Positions 26,001 to 36,056 of a stretch of DNA of 64,000 bases are shown piece after piece. Within the stretch, counting starts at the first letter, position 1, and each line of letters opens with the position of its first letter. Made by a program: the position numbers and the translations under genes. The stretch is from Cliona cf. orientalis (Eukaryota; Porifera; Demospongiae; Clionaida; Clionaidae): positions 8,863,000 to 8,926,999 of the forward strand of contig OZ005691.1 in NCBI GenBank assembly GCA_963930775.1. Reading direction: 5' to 3'. Below the pieces are notes generated by a model. That model had not been told where the DNA came from and did not search any database. It worked only from the letters and a program-made list of their open reading frames with translations.

Positions 26001-27408
26001 GGGTCGACACATTCTTAGACAATTGTTCTATAGTGCATATATTATAACTATAATGTTAGTGGGTACAAAATTTTGCGTTTTTGGGCCAATCTGTAAAATA
26101 TCAAAAAATAGTCACCTTATTAAAGACATAATAATTATTATATACTTTCTCCTATAATTGTATTCGAGTAATGATTAATCCCTAATTGTACTCAAATTAT
26201 TGCCTGGGGCATGGCTCATAATAATAATATTATAGTATACTCTTATTTTGAGCATGGTGTGCCGACTAATTCACAATGACAGAATAACTGTTAATAAGGG
26301 TTTTTTTTATTTTGACAAGGTCCATCTTTCCTCTCAACTAATGTTTAAACTAAAAGGAAGACTTTTCTGCCTTCATTTTCACCCATGTCTGTGTTGGAGC
26401 ATATTATTATAGAGCACCACTGATAGCCATGGCACACATTATCAAGGAACTTGAATAGGCGATCACATCATTACACACAACATTCTCATCCAATTAGGAA
26501 TAATTATTGTACTAGCAATATAGTTAAAATCAGACTCAGCTTTGCCTTGTCCAGATTTGACTATTGCTAGTAGCTACAACTATTAATTGGAATCAAATAC
26601 TGATATTATAGTATTATTACGACCGTATAGTGATTAACGTTCAGTTTAATTAAGTTGGCAATCTGTACCAAATTTTCCAAATTTAAAAACCTTACTAATT
26701 TAGTTTCCTGCTATACGATCACCAGTATTACCAATATTTATGTTACAGTAAACAATCTGGTCGTCTATTCATGCAAGTTGCAGCGGAAGACTTTTGTGTG
26801 GTGTTCATTCGTAAGAAAATTATGAAAAAATGCTCATGGATAGATCACACCCAGAGAAATCCAGGGTAAATTAATAAATTTAAATTAATAACTTTTTAGA
26901 ATCAATAATAATTATAGGGCATTATAGCTATAGGTATGGGATTTTCTGATTGAATAATATTATAATAATAGCTACCGATACTAAGAATTCATATTAATCA
27001 AGTTAGCATATTTATTTTCAGGTGGACTATCACTGAATTATGTGCACATAATCCCCGACGCATGGAACATGAGTATCTGAGATTGAGACGGGATAAGCAG
27101 TACAGTCCAGTTCCTGTGGATATTGATTGTCGAGTAGTAACAGAACTAGATGTAAGTACCAAGGGCTTGTTATTACCCTTTAATTATGTGTAAATAATTA
27201 ACTACCACTTTACTTTCATAATTATTATTATACACCAATCTGCAACTGTTATAATAGTAGTTGTATTATAATACAGTTCAGTGGAAGTACCCATGCCACA
27301 AAGCCAAGTGGTGATCCGAACAGCAGAGTGCCTACACCCGATGAGTTTGTTGCTGATTTTAAGGCATTTGTCGAAGCCGGCTTTTGCGTTGCTGATCAGT
27401 TAAATTGA
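13588..27408 (+). CDS. Death-domain / helical-domain / cassette fusion protein
   Basis: Twelve exons: 13588-14050, 15980-16734, 16978-17100, 21913-22047, 22190-22227, 23340-23432, 24579-24671, 24736-24981, 25701-25805, 26749-26865, 27022-27151 and 27277-27408 (TGA). Total 2430 nt, 809 residues; all junction phases agree. Residues about 30-118 form a Death domain (KLDDWEMAGRHLEFP, then LLDTWSKREGKKATYLKLA). Residues 155-406 form a helical region ending in an AVWFIPTVAVQEL segment. A Pro/Ser linker follows (EPGSIEPAPSSQ), and residues 448-809 are the cassette shared with copies 1 and 3. Death domains mediate homotypic assembly in apoptosis and innate immunity, so a cytoplasmic adaptor or sensor is a reasonable inference. 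The 4.8-kb join 17100 to 21913 rests on phase only; the Death part and copy 2 could be two genes. Confidence 0.7.
14226..14406. repeat. MITE family J (ACTGTAAATCGC ends)
   Basis: Ends ACTGTAAATCGC and GCGATTTACGGTAG are inverted, about 180 bp apart, in the first intron of the Death-domain gene. One related end (TTGGCGATTTACGGTAC) is at about 49,500. Confidence 0.6.
15980..17100 (+). CDS. Helical-domain exons (15980-16734, 16978-17100)
   Basis: The first exon encodes about 251 residues, mostly predicted helix: LVDEFDCLHERLVNEV, LPFTFRKEYESTIQSMLPEL, DYELLQHLVSKFGSHKLKQE, WPGLEVPPIDYQ, and a C-terminal strand-rich VWFIPTVAVQELTEAISQID. I recall this arrangement (FGsxxLKxxMxxY, then W-x-x-P) from many unnamed proteins predicted in sponges and corals, often near Death or NACHT domains; that is recall, not a search. 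Donor GTAAGT at 16,735 and acceptor at 16,976-16,977 join a 41-codon linker exon that ends in RRVTAAQQ at a GTAAAT donor. Confidence 0.8.
17101..19590. other. Intron or intergenic gap between helical exons and duplicated block
   Basis: No exon continuing the frame from 17,100 was identified; reading through the donor stops at once (GTA AAT TAA). A start-like exon at 17,834 (ATG GAG GAT TTA) with a GTGAGC donor exists but its best partner stops after 11 codons. The rest is AT-rich sequence with repeats including GGGACAnTTCC-like passages at about 19,065-19,135. Confidence 0.45.
20319..20371. repeat. Family H hairpin MITE in D2
   Basis: Near-perfect hairpin (GGGCCAGCCCCTC / GAGGGGCTGGCTC) with TAGTNTCG-type ends, flanked by GGTGCTGTC and GGCGCTGTC, a probable 9-bp target duplication. 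Orthologous to 30,186-30,236. Confidence 0.65.
20416..20439 (+). pseudogene. Relic first exon of cassette copy 2 (ATG lost)
   Basis: GCCGCCTACCCAGAAGACAG followed by AGAC and a GTGAGT donor is identical to the copy 3 first exon, but the ATG is AAG and the codon before the relic is TAA-interrupted upstream. The change creates TTAAG just before GCC, so the 24-nt segment could in theory be used as a phase 0-0 micro-exon, although no pyrimidine tract precedes it. Confidence 0.6.
20504..21118. repeat. hAT-like MITE with nested family G element
   Basis: Outer ends CAGGGGTGTAGGACGC and GTTCCTACGCCCCT. A second element with ends TAAGGCCACACCAAATG and GTTTGGTGTGGCCTAA lies inside at 20,658-21,017, with inner AGTTTCCCGTCCACC / AGGAAACTAAAG. 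The D3 counterpart is 30,369-31,840. Confidence 0.7.
21913..27408 (+). CDS. Cassette copy 2 exons
   Basis: Nine exons encoding residues 448-809 of the fusion model, beginning AKPTMYFHIQNKQEVRLIEA. Compared with copy 3, in-frame length changes occur in exons 1 (+3), 4 (-12), 5 (-6), 7 (+6) and 9 (-6). No stop or frameshift is present. The second to fifth exons read SICLSHIDGRLKDFFTAMKE, FGNMYFTFPHHNAVVST, NLQTFLKNHCANISQVTRYK and so on; the last ends AGFCVADQLN. Confidence 0.85.
23672..24183. repeat. MITE family K with 16-bp inverted ends
   Basis: CAGGGTTTCATTTAGG and CCTAAATGAAACCCTG are exact inverse complements, 512 bp apart, flanked on both sides by ACTAT. The interior is dominated by C and G homopolymers; its proline-type open frames are composition artefacts. 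It is present in D2 and absent from the matching D3 intron, so it inserted after the duplication or was lost from D3. Confidence 0.85.
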
Positions 27409-28881
27409 AATAATGACATTGTACTATTATCATGTTAGTGTATCAGCTATAACTTTACTCATATTTCCCTTATTATATATAGACATTATGACATGATTGT
27501 AGTATACAATGTAACCCCCTGTGCATACATGAAAAAGATCAGCTTTTTTAATTTTTTTCAATGCTGTACAGATCATCTTTAAAAGTTATCCGAAATGCTT
27601 GAAATGTTGACTTAGATATCATAACAATAACAATTATTCATAAAACATGACATTGTACGACTGATTTTTATGGAATTCGATCATCCTGAGCAATTGCATT
27701 ATTATAATTATTTTAATTATGAGAAATCCCCACGATAACATTAACTTAATTCTTGTGTATACATACATAATAATTATTATTATTATTATGTTTACATCAT
27801 TAGTATATAAGCCTCCTGGACCACTGCCTATCCTCATCTATGGCCATGCATCTATTCAATTTGGCAAGTGATCCTGCTACTGCAATCTGCTACTCGACAA
27901 ATTAATCACTGGTCAAGGGGGAGGGGCCAGGTATTTCAGGTGAAGTGTATATTCAAAGATATCGTATAGCAGGAAAATTGGTGAGATTTTAATCTGGCAA
28001 GATCGCCAACTTTGATCATTATTTTAAACTTCGAATTCGTCAATGCCAATGGAGAGCCATTTTGCCAAAATTAATTTAATGCTTGCCAAAGCTAGTCATC
28101 TGTTATGTATAATAATAATTATTATTATTATAGTAAGCCCTATAGTCTACATTATTATTATAATAGTATACTGTAGGCCTGCATGTCTGCTGTTGAAAAA
28201 CAGAGGGGACTTATTTTCAGGAGTACATGTTGTATAATAATATAATTATTATGGGTAATTAGTTTAGCTTGTTAAGCTGCCGCATGCATGCATATTGCAT
28301 GTGCCTATTGATGATCTTTACCTACATAATTACCATGCAGAATCTGATAAATAAATTTGAAGCACAGCTTTTTTATGATTTCGATGGATTTGTTGTGCTT
28401 ACAAATCGCTCATATTTGTAGGTCTGGCAACTATTTTTGTGCTAACAGACAGAACTGATTGCTTTACCCCTTGCACATGTGTGCGGGGTAACATGGTACA
28501 TATTATTGTAGGTGGTAGCTATAGTGGCTCTATAATAAAAATATACTACAGCAAACAATGACAAAACTACGAAGTGCACATGCAATTTACATCATTACAT
28601 GATGTAAGGAAATGAACTCAATGAACTGGGACTCATGAACTATTGACTATTAATTTACTCTCTATTTATCAGTTGTTGTGTTCACGTGATACTGGTGTGT
28701 ATTCATGTGCTTGTGTAACTATTCTTCATGAAAGAGTTGATATCGTATATACAAGAGCCTGTAACTTAATCATGTTGCCCAAGAGTCAGACATTACAATG
28801 TCATGGAATTTAAAAATACTATCTTGAGAACGGAACTAAAAACTTATAGTATAAATAGTATTCTACTACAAACAATTTTAC
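27409..28881. other. Intergenic, 3' flank of copy 2
   Basis: To about 27,700 it matches the 3' flank of copy 3. Beyond that it is AT-rich with ATT/AAT microsatellites and no supported gene. Confidence 0.5.
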
Positions 28882-29035
28882 ACTTAGAACATCTATTGCA
28901 TGATCATAATAATATTATTATAATATTATTATGCACAGAAAGGGGCATTGATATAGTATAATACTATATCAATGCCCCTTTCTGTGCATAATAATATTAT
29001 AATATTATTATGATCATGCAATAGATGTTCTAAGT
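28882..29035. repeat. 154-bp near-perfect palindrome
   Basis: From ACTTAGAACATCTATTGCAT to ATGCAATAGATGTTCTAAGT the two arms are inverse complements except for one 3-nt length difference in an (AAT) run; the centre is near 28,958 (ATAGTATAATACTAT). Arms of about 75 bp with almost no spacer would extrude as a cruciform or fold as one long hairpin RNA. Confidence 0.9.
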
Positions 29036-29493
29036 TATTATGAAACCTGAGGGTACGTAGCAAAAATTATTAATTCTTTTCTTTTTCTAGCTACAGATGC
29101 ATGCAGTAGCCAACAATACTAGTTCAAGCAAAGTGTTTATAATAATAATTGGTGCAACATGAGGCATTAATTTTTATCAAATAATTATAATGTTAACCAT
29201 GTGCACGCATGCACAGGAAGGAGAAAAGCAATTGGTTTTATCTATATCTGTCTATTGCTTGTCGTTATCAGCACGAAAATTGCCAGATCTCACTAAGCAC
29301 AATGAATCAATCCATATTGTAATAATTGCCAAAAATAATTTATGTTTTAGCTAAATCATAGTAATTATTATGATAAGGTCCATGAGTGTCATGAGTGCAC
29401 AAACACTGCATTCTGAAAAGGAAGGAGGATCTGGTTGTTGAGATAGGTGGTGGTTCTTGCTCCATGATCCAGAATCTAGCAATAATAATATTA

Positions 29494-29741
29494 GGCCACA
29501 CAAACTTGAAAGTTAGTTTCTCGTCACCTCCCACGTCTGTTTCTACCTACCGCATCTGCCTTCATTATTGCCTTGAAACACCAGCCACACCTCTTTTTTC
29601 CTAATTATTTGGGTGGTTCCAGGAAACCACACCCTCAAAATGTCATAATATTGAATAATAAACAATGAATAATGACCGCCAGCCCGCAAAGAAATATAAA
29701 AACGGGTGGACGAGAAACTAATAATGTAGTTTGATTGGCCT
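29494..29741. repeat. MITE family G, D3-specific insertion
   Basis: Ends TTAGGCCACACAAAC with AGTTTCTCGTC, and GACGAGAAACTA with TTTGATTGGCCTTA. It interrupts the GGAGGATCTGGTTGT repeat, which is continuous at 19,760-19,800 in D2. Other family members: 20,658-21,017, 38,459-38,725 and 62,900-63,373. Confidence 0.8.
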
Positions 29742-30185
29742 TATTTATTATACTGAAACAAAGAGCTATAGAAGCAATGCTTGGAACAGTCTATCCCAGC
29801 AAATCGACTGGCTGGAAATGGGAAATAATTATTATAATACATGTATATATGTATCAAACCCATTGAAGTGGATGTTCAGTGGTGCTCGGAGCTGTAGTTA
29901 CTGGTCACTGTAGCTACATGTGAAGGAGCTCAAAATTAATATAAATTTGAATAAGAGCATAGACTAAAATTAACGTGCAGTGTATCAGGCCCTTTCCTCC
30001 TCTCCTGTATGATATTGTAAGACTAGAGACTAATATACAAATGATACTTCAGGAATTTAAGACACCCATGCCTCATCCAGTTAGCAGCATCTTTCAGCAA
30101 TATTAATTTTAATGACGTCCCTACACCATGACGACCCATTCCATATGAAGCCCTCGCGACTTTTGCACATGCGCTGGGCACTGTC

Positions 30186-30236
30186 TAGTCTCGCGGGCCA
30201 GCCCCTCTTTGCGTAGGAGGGGCTGGCTCGCGAGAC
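30186..30236. repeat. Family H hairpin MITE upstream of copy 3 first exon
   Basis: TAGTCTCGCGGGCCAGCCCC and GGGGCTGGCTCGCGAGAC form a hairpin with a loop of about 11 nt, flanked by GGCACTGTC / GGCGCTGTC (8 of 9 identical). It ends 41 bp before the ATG at 30,278 and so would lie in the promoter or 5' leader. Confidence 0.7.
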
Positions 30237-30277
30237 AAGGCGCTGTCAGGTCAGAAGTTGCGCACGGATCATAAATT

Positions 30278-33200
30278 ATGGCCGCCTACCCAGAAGACAG
30301 AGACGTGAGTCAACTTAACACTCTTGAACACCCCTTACTCCCTTTAATTAAATGGCTGTAATATTATGCAGGGGTGTAGGAAGCAAAATTTGGCTGATGT
30401 GCCCCCCCCCCCCCCTACACACACACACCAGTAGTTCACTCACTGGAGAATTCTTTGCCCTTGTATACATGTAGCGGTTTACATTGTGAGAACTTCGACC
30501 AGAGTGCTAGCTATGATAGCTAAGGCTAGCGTAAAACCTCGATTATCGACCGACTTGTGTTATCGGCCGAGCGTACATCGATTATCGACCACTATTTTAC
30601 GGACGTTTACGCGTTTATACGGAAAAATTTACAAAGATGATGCGGAGCTCCGTTTATGCTCGAAGACTGGATCAGAGGTTTTAGACTCGTTTGAAGACAC
30701 CAGGTAGGCTTAACTTACTTCTACAACTTAAATACAAGGGAGAGAAGGGTATAGAATGGTGTTGAACCAATTTGAATGGGCGGAACATGGCGTGCTGAAT
30801 GGTGGCAGATCGTGAGGGCTGGAGGCTAGCTACATCGCCTAATCTGATATTAGACACTTGACTTACTTTTATCCAGATCAGAAGAAAGGAGACAGTAGAT
30901 CTACTCATATGAACCCCAGAAAGCATCGCCGAAGTTAATATTAGCATTTATATCATGTCATTATCAATCATAAAATGTATTGTATACAATGCAGTAATAA
31001 TTATTCATAGCTCGTATTCAGCAATGCTGCATAAGAACGAGTTAGTTGTAATTGGTAAAAGGTAATCACACCTGCTGGTTTCAGTACTGTTGACCAGGAG
31101 TGGCAATTTTGAACAGGTAAGAGTCGACAGACAAAAAGGCTCGATTTAGCCGATAATAATTCTACTGCATGTGTATGTACAGCCGATAATACCTGGTGGT
31201 CATCGATAATACAGGCCAGCGAACAGGAGTTTCAAGAGATCGCTGTACTGTGTCTGTTGTTCAAAGGTACATTATTTTTATATCACTGTGTAGAGAACCA
31301 TAAGACCAGTCTGTAGGTCTTTGAAGTAGAGCCTAGAACCGTTCCTACTTCGAGTTACGCCCGGAGGCAAAAAACATGGCCGATAGTCGAGGTTTTACGC
31401 TACACCAAATGTGACTTTAGTTTCCCGTCCACCGCCCAGCCCTTGCCGAGTCAGCCGCCTGTTTTTTTGTATTATTGCATTATTTATCAACAAAAGCAAT
31501 GCTACTGACTCACATTAGTACAATATTACTATATGATACTGATCGTTGCATAATTTAGGTAATCCTGAATTCCGATGATGATCGACAAAATCGGTATAAG
31601 GTTAATGGGATTCATGGAATATTTTAATGAGATTCATAATTATAATAATATTATAGAAATATGTAAAATTAATAATACTAATACACCACCCACCCGCATC
31701 CTTTTGCAATTATGGGTGGATGGCAAACTAAAGTCTCGTTTAGAGATAAGGTTTTCAACTATAGCTAGCTATGTCATGAAGTCAGGCTCAAACATTGGTT
31801 CGGCAGCATCCGGGTCTGCCAGACCTGTTCCTACGCCCCCAAATTTCCTGGTTCGTATTTTATGAGGAAAATTTTTAGTAGTGCTTGTTATAGCTAGCTA
31901 GCTATGCTGGTTCAAGCAAGTAGCACATCACTGCATGAGGTTGCTACAGCCATAACTCTCTGATTATTATCATGCATGCTGATGGTTGATAACTAGTACT
32001 GCTATCTAACTCTGATCACGCTTGCATATTAATTTTGTGGTCTGGAGCGAAATAATATTATGTCAAGTCAGCTGAAATCAGTTAACTCAGTGCGCGTAAT
32101 ACGGACTGTCCCTTTAAGTATATGCAATGTGTAAAAGAAATGATCATGTATGGACAGACGTATATATACAGAAGATGTCTCGAATGAAAACAGGATTGTC
32201 TATACTGATCATTGCAACTGTTAAATCTAGGAGTTATATAATACACTCGCATGAATATACATGTCAGCTACATGCAATACCTTAATGCCATAATATTAAT
32301 TGGAGGCATGCTCTATTAATTTCAATTAATTTTGATGTTTTAGACAAAAGCTACGATGTACTTTCACATCCAAAACAAGCAGGAAGTTCGGCTAATGGAA
32401 GCTGCTATTGATACAGTATTGCTGCCTATACGTGATAGGCTCACCTACTATAGAACTGAATGTACATATCCACAGGTGAGTATACTAATATCAGGCTTAG
32501 AATATGAGAGGGAGAATAATAAAGTTTATTGAAAGCTATTGTAATGAGACCCCCACTGCAGCTTTGGTAGACAAAGATCACTGCAATAAAATTTAATATG
32601 TAGCTACAGTGCCTTTAACAGCTTGATTATGGTAAAATTTAATAATGATATTATTATTGTGACAAATAATATTATGCATATAGGATGTTAATGGATCAAG
32701 GTTTAATGATGAACAGAAGAGGTAGGTATACTACCGTATAGCGAGAAAATTTTGAGGGAGAAAACCATCACAAACTTCGCGATTATATACAGCCATCTGT
32801 GAAAGTTCTCTCCACGAAACATTAGACATACCCAGGGACGTAGCTTAGTTGTTTCTTTGTTGCCCGAAAACCCCCCTGACAGTCAAATTCAGTATGATTT
32901 AGCTATCAGGAACCCCCCTTGGTTTCCAAATTCAACATGTAGGTACTAAAATCTCTTGAAACTTAGCTTAGTTTTTCGTACCAAAATCTCGAGAATCTAG
33001 ATCTATATTATAGCAACGGCCATGGGTGGTATAATAATATTATTATTATGATCTTTATAAAGCATTTGTTTATCTCACATTGATGGACGTCTGAGAGATC
33101 TTTTCGCTGCAATAAAGGAGGAATCATCCGTGGATGGAATTTTATTCCAAGCACGGTATGTGTTTAAATCATAAGCAAGGTCATAGCTTAAGACCTTAGC

Positions 33201-36056
33201 AGAAGTTTGAGCCCAAAGTGCATGGGGGGTTAGCCGATATTCCGTGGTAGGCTCCGAGTCTATCTCTCGCGAGGGCACGGTATAATAATAATGATAATTA
33301 TATGTACATACATACATGTCAGATTTGGAAATATGTATGTTACTTCTCCACACCAAGATAATTGGGATAATGCTGTAGTCAGCACAGATTACTTACAACA
33401 GATGGTACATAACAAGTTTTCATTCAGGTATGTTATAATAATTATTGTTATGCCAATTAATATAAATACCACCATCACTAAAGTGTCAATATCCTTTATG
33501 TAAGTATAGCATTCCAGGTTCCATCAACCTACAAACTTTTACGCAAAATCACTGTGCTAATATCAGTCAAGTGACTAGGTATAAAGTCCAATTCAAAATA
33601 TTTGCTGACGATGCCAGCAGCCTAGTGAAAGCTGGTTGTCACATAGAGGAACAAGGTGATAAGTTCATACACATCTGGACGCGTACCAGTACCAGTGTCA
33701 AAGATGAAATAAAAGATGCCTGGCGGGATGTGAGAAACATTGATATAATATGCCCTGGAAGGTAATAATAATAATAATAGTCATAAATATTACCCTAGTG
33801 TCCTGGGCCGGGCAAGCTAAGACTCATTAATGTGAGACAATAGTATCCTGCATTAATTGGCAGTGTCTCCGCCTCATTAGCATATTCTGGAGCTGTTCGA
33901 GTTTGAACTAATTTCGTTTCTCTCCTATACATTAATTAATTTTGAATAACAATTAGATGTAATCAGCATTGTATGCATGCGTGCATATACATTATACTAT
34001 TATCTTTAATTAATTTTACACTGCAGGCAAATTGATATGCGTATCGTGAATCATTTTGAGATGCCATGTTGTCCAGAAGATCATCCTGCACATGAGATCG
34101 GTGAAAGGATTGCAAGATCCATGACTCGAAGGTAATTACTGTTTTAGTAAATACTGTTTTAGTAAATACTGTTTTAGTACAGTTTGGTACTAATATTGAT
34201 TTAATTGGGTAGCAGTCAGTTTAGTTAGCGATTGGTACCAAATTCACTAAAATTAATTTAATCATCAAAAATTTCCCACTATATTCGGTCGTCAATACAG
34301 TAACTAAGTACAACTCTATTTTATTAATGTTACAGATCCGGTCGTCTGTACATGCAAGTTGCAGCGAAAGACTTTTGTGTGGTGTTCATTCGTAAGAAAA
34401 TTATAAAAAAATCCTCATGGCTAGATCCCACCCAAAGAAATCCAGGGTACAATTAATAATAATATTCGATAATTATAAGCATAGGGCATGCCAGTATAAT
34501 ATATTGAGTAGCTATAGGTATTCGATTTTCAGGTTGAATATAAATTATATAATAATATTATTATATCTACCAATTAAGAATCCATAGTATTAATAAAGTG
34601 AGCATGGTAAATTTTAATTATTTTCAGGTGGACTATTACCGAATTATGTGCACATAATCCCCGAAACATGGAATATGAGTATCTGAGATTGCGACGGGAG
34701 AAGCACTACAGTCCAGTTCCTGTGGATATCGATGGTCGAATAGTAACAGAACTAGATGTAAGTATAACAATCATTACCATGTGCAAGGGATCAGTTTGTC
34801 TGTCTGTCTCTGTCATCATGCGTCCGCACAATATGCATAGGTACCCTCGTTCCCAGGCTCTCCCCCTAGCTCCTCTTTATTTTTATACACACGATTTTGT
34901 TTAGTACGTAAATTTCACGTAAATAAAATCATGCGTATAAAAATAAAGAGGAGGGGGAGAGCCTGGGAACGAGACTGCATGATGCGCCTCATATGGATTC
35001 GATCGACACTGGCTACAGGGACTAAAATGCTTGCTGGTCACGCCTATCAACCGTGTGCTTTCTGCCCATTTGCGCGCAGTGCTAACTTACCAGACCACGC
35101 CCACTGCAGCATTTAAGCGTACGATTTTGATGTCTGCTGCAAGGGTGTAGAAAATGGTGGGGAGGAGGGGGGCTAGGGACGCTAAAGCTCCCCCCCCCCC
35201 CCCAATTTTTCACCATAAATTATGTACAATCAAGGCACAGCTCGATAAGCCCTTGGTATTAAAATTTAATAAACCTTTCATTTTTACAAGAAAAGTACAA
35301 GCCACTTTATCATTAATTTAACACTACTGCTACGTATGGTGACAGTCTAATAAGTAGGAGTGGCCACAAATTAAATTGGGCATGGCAATACAAGCCCCCC
35401 CCCCCCCCCACTACAAAAAGTTATCTACACCCATGTGAGCACGAGAACGATCACCACTGATAAAGAAATTAAGGGTGATATAATTATACATCACATAAAC
35501 ATTATTTTTCCCTCTCGATACTCCAGCTGTAGCTTTTTGTTATTTCTGGATAAATATGTGGAGGGCTGAATTCCAGAGAGAAATCAACGATCATAAGATC
35601 TATAGCTAGACCATACCTAACCATTCGTAAACTGAATAACAATTTTTAAGTTTTGGTGGGGCGTGGCTTAGCCGTGGCGGCCAGCCGCAGCCGATGGGAG
35701 GCCCTTTGGTGGCCAACAGTGGCTTTCGGGCGACCCCAACGTGGCTTGGGCCGCCGCGGCAGTGACCCTCTCGGCCACCATCGAATTTTGCTAGGTACAC
35801 ATGCAGGATAGTATGGCAGTTACATGCCCTCTTCCCGTTGGGATCTCTAGGTTATTACCCTTTAATTACTTGTAATAATATTATTATTATACACCAATCT
35901 GCAACTGTTATAATACAGTTCAGTGGAAGTACCCATGCCACAAAGCCAAGTGATGATCCAAACAGCAGAGTGCCTACAGCCGATGAGTTTGTTGCTGATT
36001 TTAAGATGTTTGTTGAAGCCAGTTTTTGCGTTGCTGATCAGTTGTCAATGAATTGA
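30278..36056 (+). CDS. Stand-alone cassette protein, copy 3
   Basis: Ten exons: 30278-30304 (ATG, MAAYPEDRD), 32344-32475, 32684-32721, 33063-33155, 33323-33427, 33510-33761, 34027-34131, 34336-34446, 34628-34757 and 35919-36056 (TGA). Total 1131 nt, 376 residues, all phases consistent. The first exon ends phase 0 at a GTGAGT donor and the next begins phase 0. No Death domain is encoded. The protein reads TKATMYFHIQNKQEVRLMEA, then HIDGRLRDLFAAIKEE, FKIFADDASSLVKAGCHIEE, ERIARSMTRRSGRLYMQVAA, DFCVVFIRKKIIKKSSWLD, and ends FCVADQLSMN. The penultimate intron has grown to 1.16 kb by insertions. An AATAAA lies at 36,345. It could instead serve as an alternative 3' cassette for the upstream gene, since 17,100 to 32,344 also keeps frame. 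Confidence 0.75.
30369..31840. repeat. hAT-like MITE in D3, enlarged by a nested insertion
   Basis: Ends CAGGGGTGTAGGAAGC and GTTCCTACGCCCCC; D3 counterpart of 20,504-21,118. It is longer because the element at 30,527-31,402 is inserted in it. Confidence 0.7.
30527..31402. repeat. TA-target DNA element with GCGTAAAACCTCGATTATCG ends
   Basis: Inverted ends TAGCGTAAAACCTCGATTAT and CGATAGTCGAGGTTTTACGC-TA, about 876 bp. D2 retains the unoccupied site (AAGGCCACACCAAATG at about 20,659) against AAGGC-TA...TA-CACCAAATG here. That shows insertion into a TA-like dinucleotide, typical of Tc1/mariner/pogo transposons. Internal Cys/Arg-poor open frames show no transposase. Confidence 0.85.
34847..34972. 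repeat. Foldback element in copy 3 intron
   Basis: CTCGTTCCCAGGCTCTCCCC and GGGGGAGAGCCTGGGAACGA are inverse complements, continuing into CTCCTCTTTATTTTTATAC / GTATAAAAATAAAGAGGAG; arms about 50 bp. Located between the exons at 34,757 and 35,919. Confidence 0.85.
35138..35440. repeat. hAT-like MITE (GGGTGTAGAAAA ends)
   Basis: AAGGGTGTAGAAAATGG at the left and AGTTATCTACACCCATG at the right, with G-rich and C-rich subterminal runs. Related in plan to 57,374-57,690. Confidence 0.55.

Larger units (their letters stand above)
19591..27700. repeat. Segmental duplication unit D2 (contains cassette copy 2)
   Basis: The block is collinear with 29,292-36,330. Shared order: CTAAGCACAATGAATC start, the GGAGGATCTGGTTGT repeat, the hairpin and relic first exon at about 20,319-20,439, the element at 20,504-21,118, all nine cassette exons, and a tail ending near GAGCAATTGCAT. 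Unit-specific insertions, such as the MITE at 23,672-24,183, account for much of the length difference. Confidence 0.85.

Noticed and set aside
28882-29035. microRNA precursor
   Set aside because: Stem too long, AT-repeat-rich and without a defined loop; better read as a palindrome.
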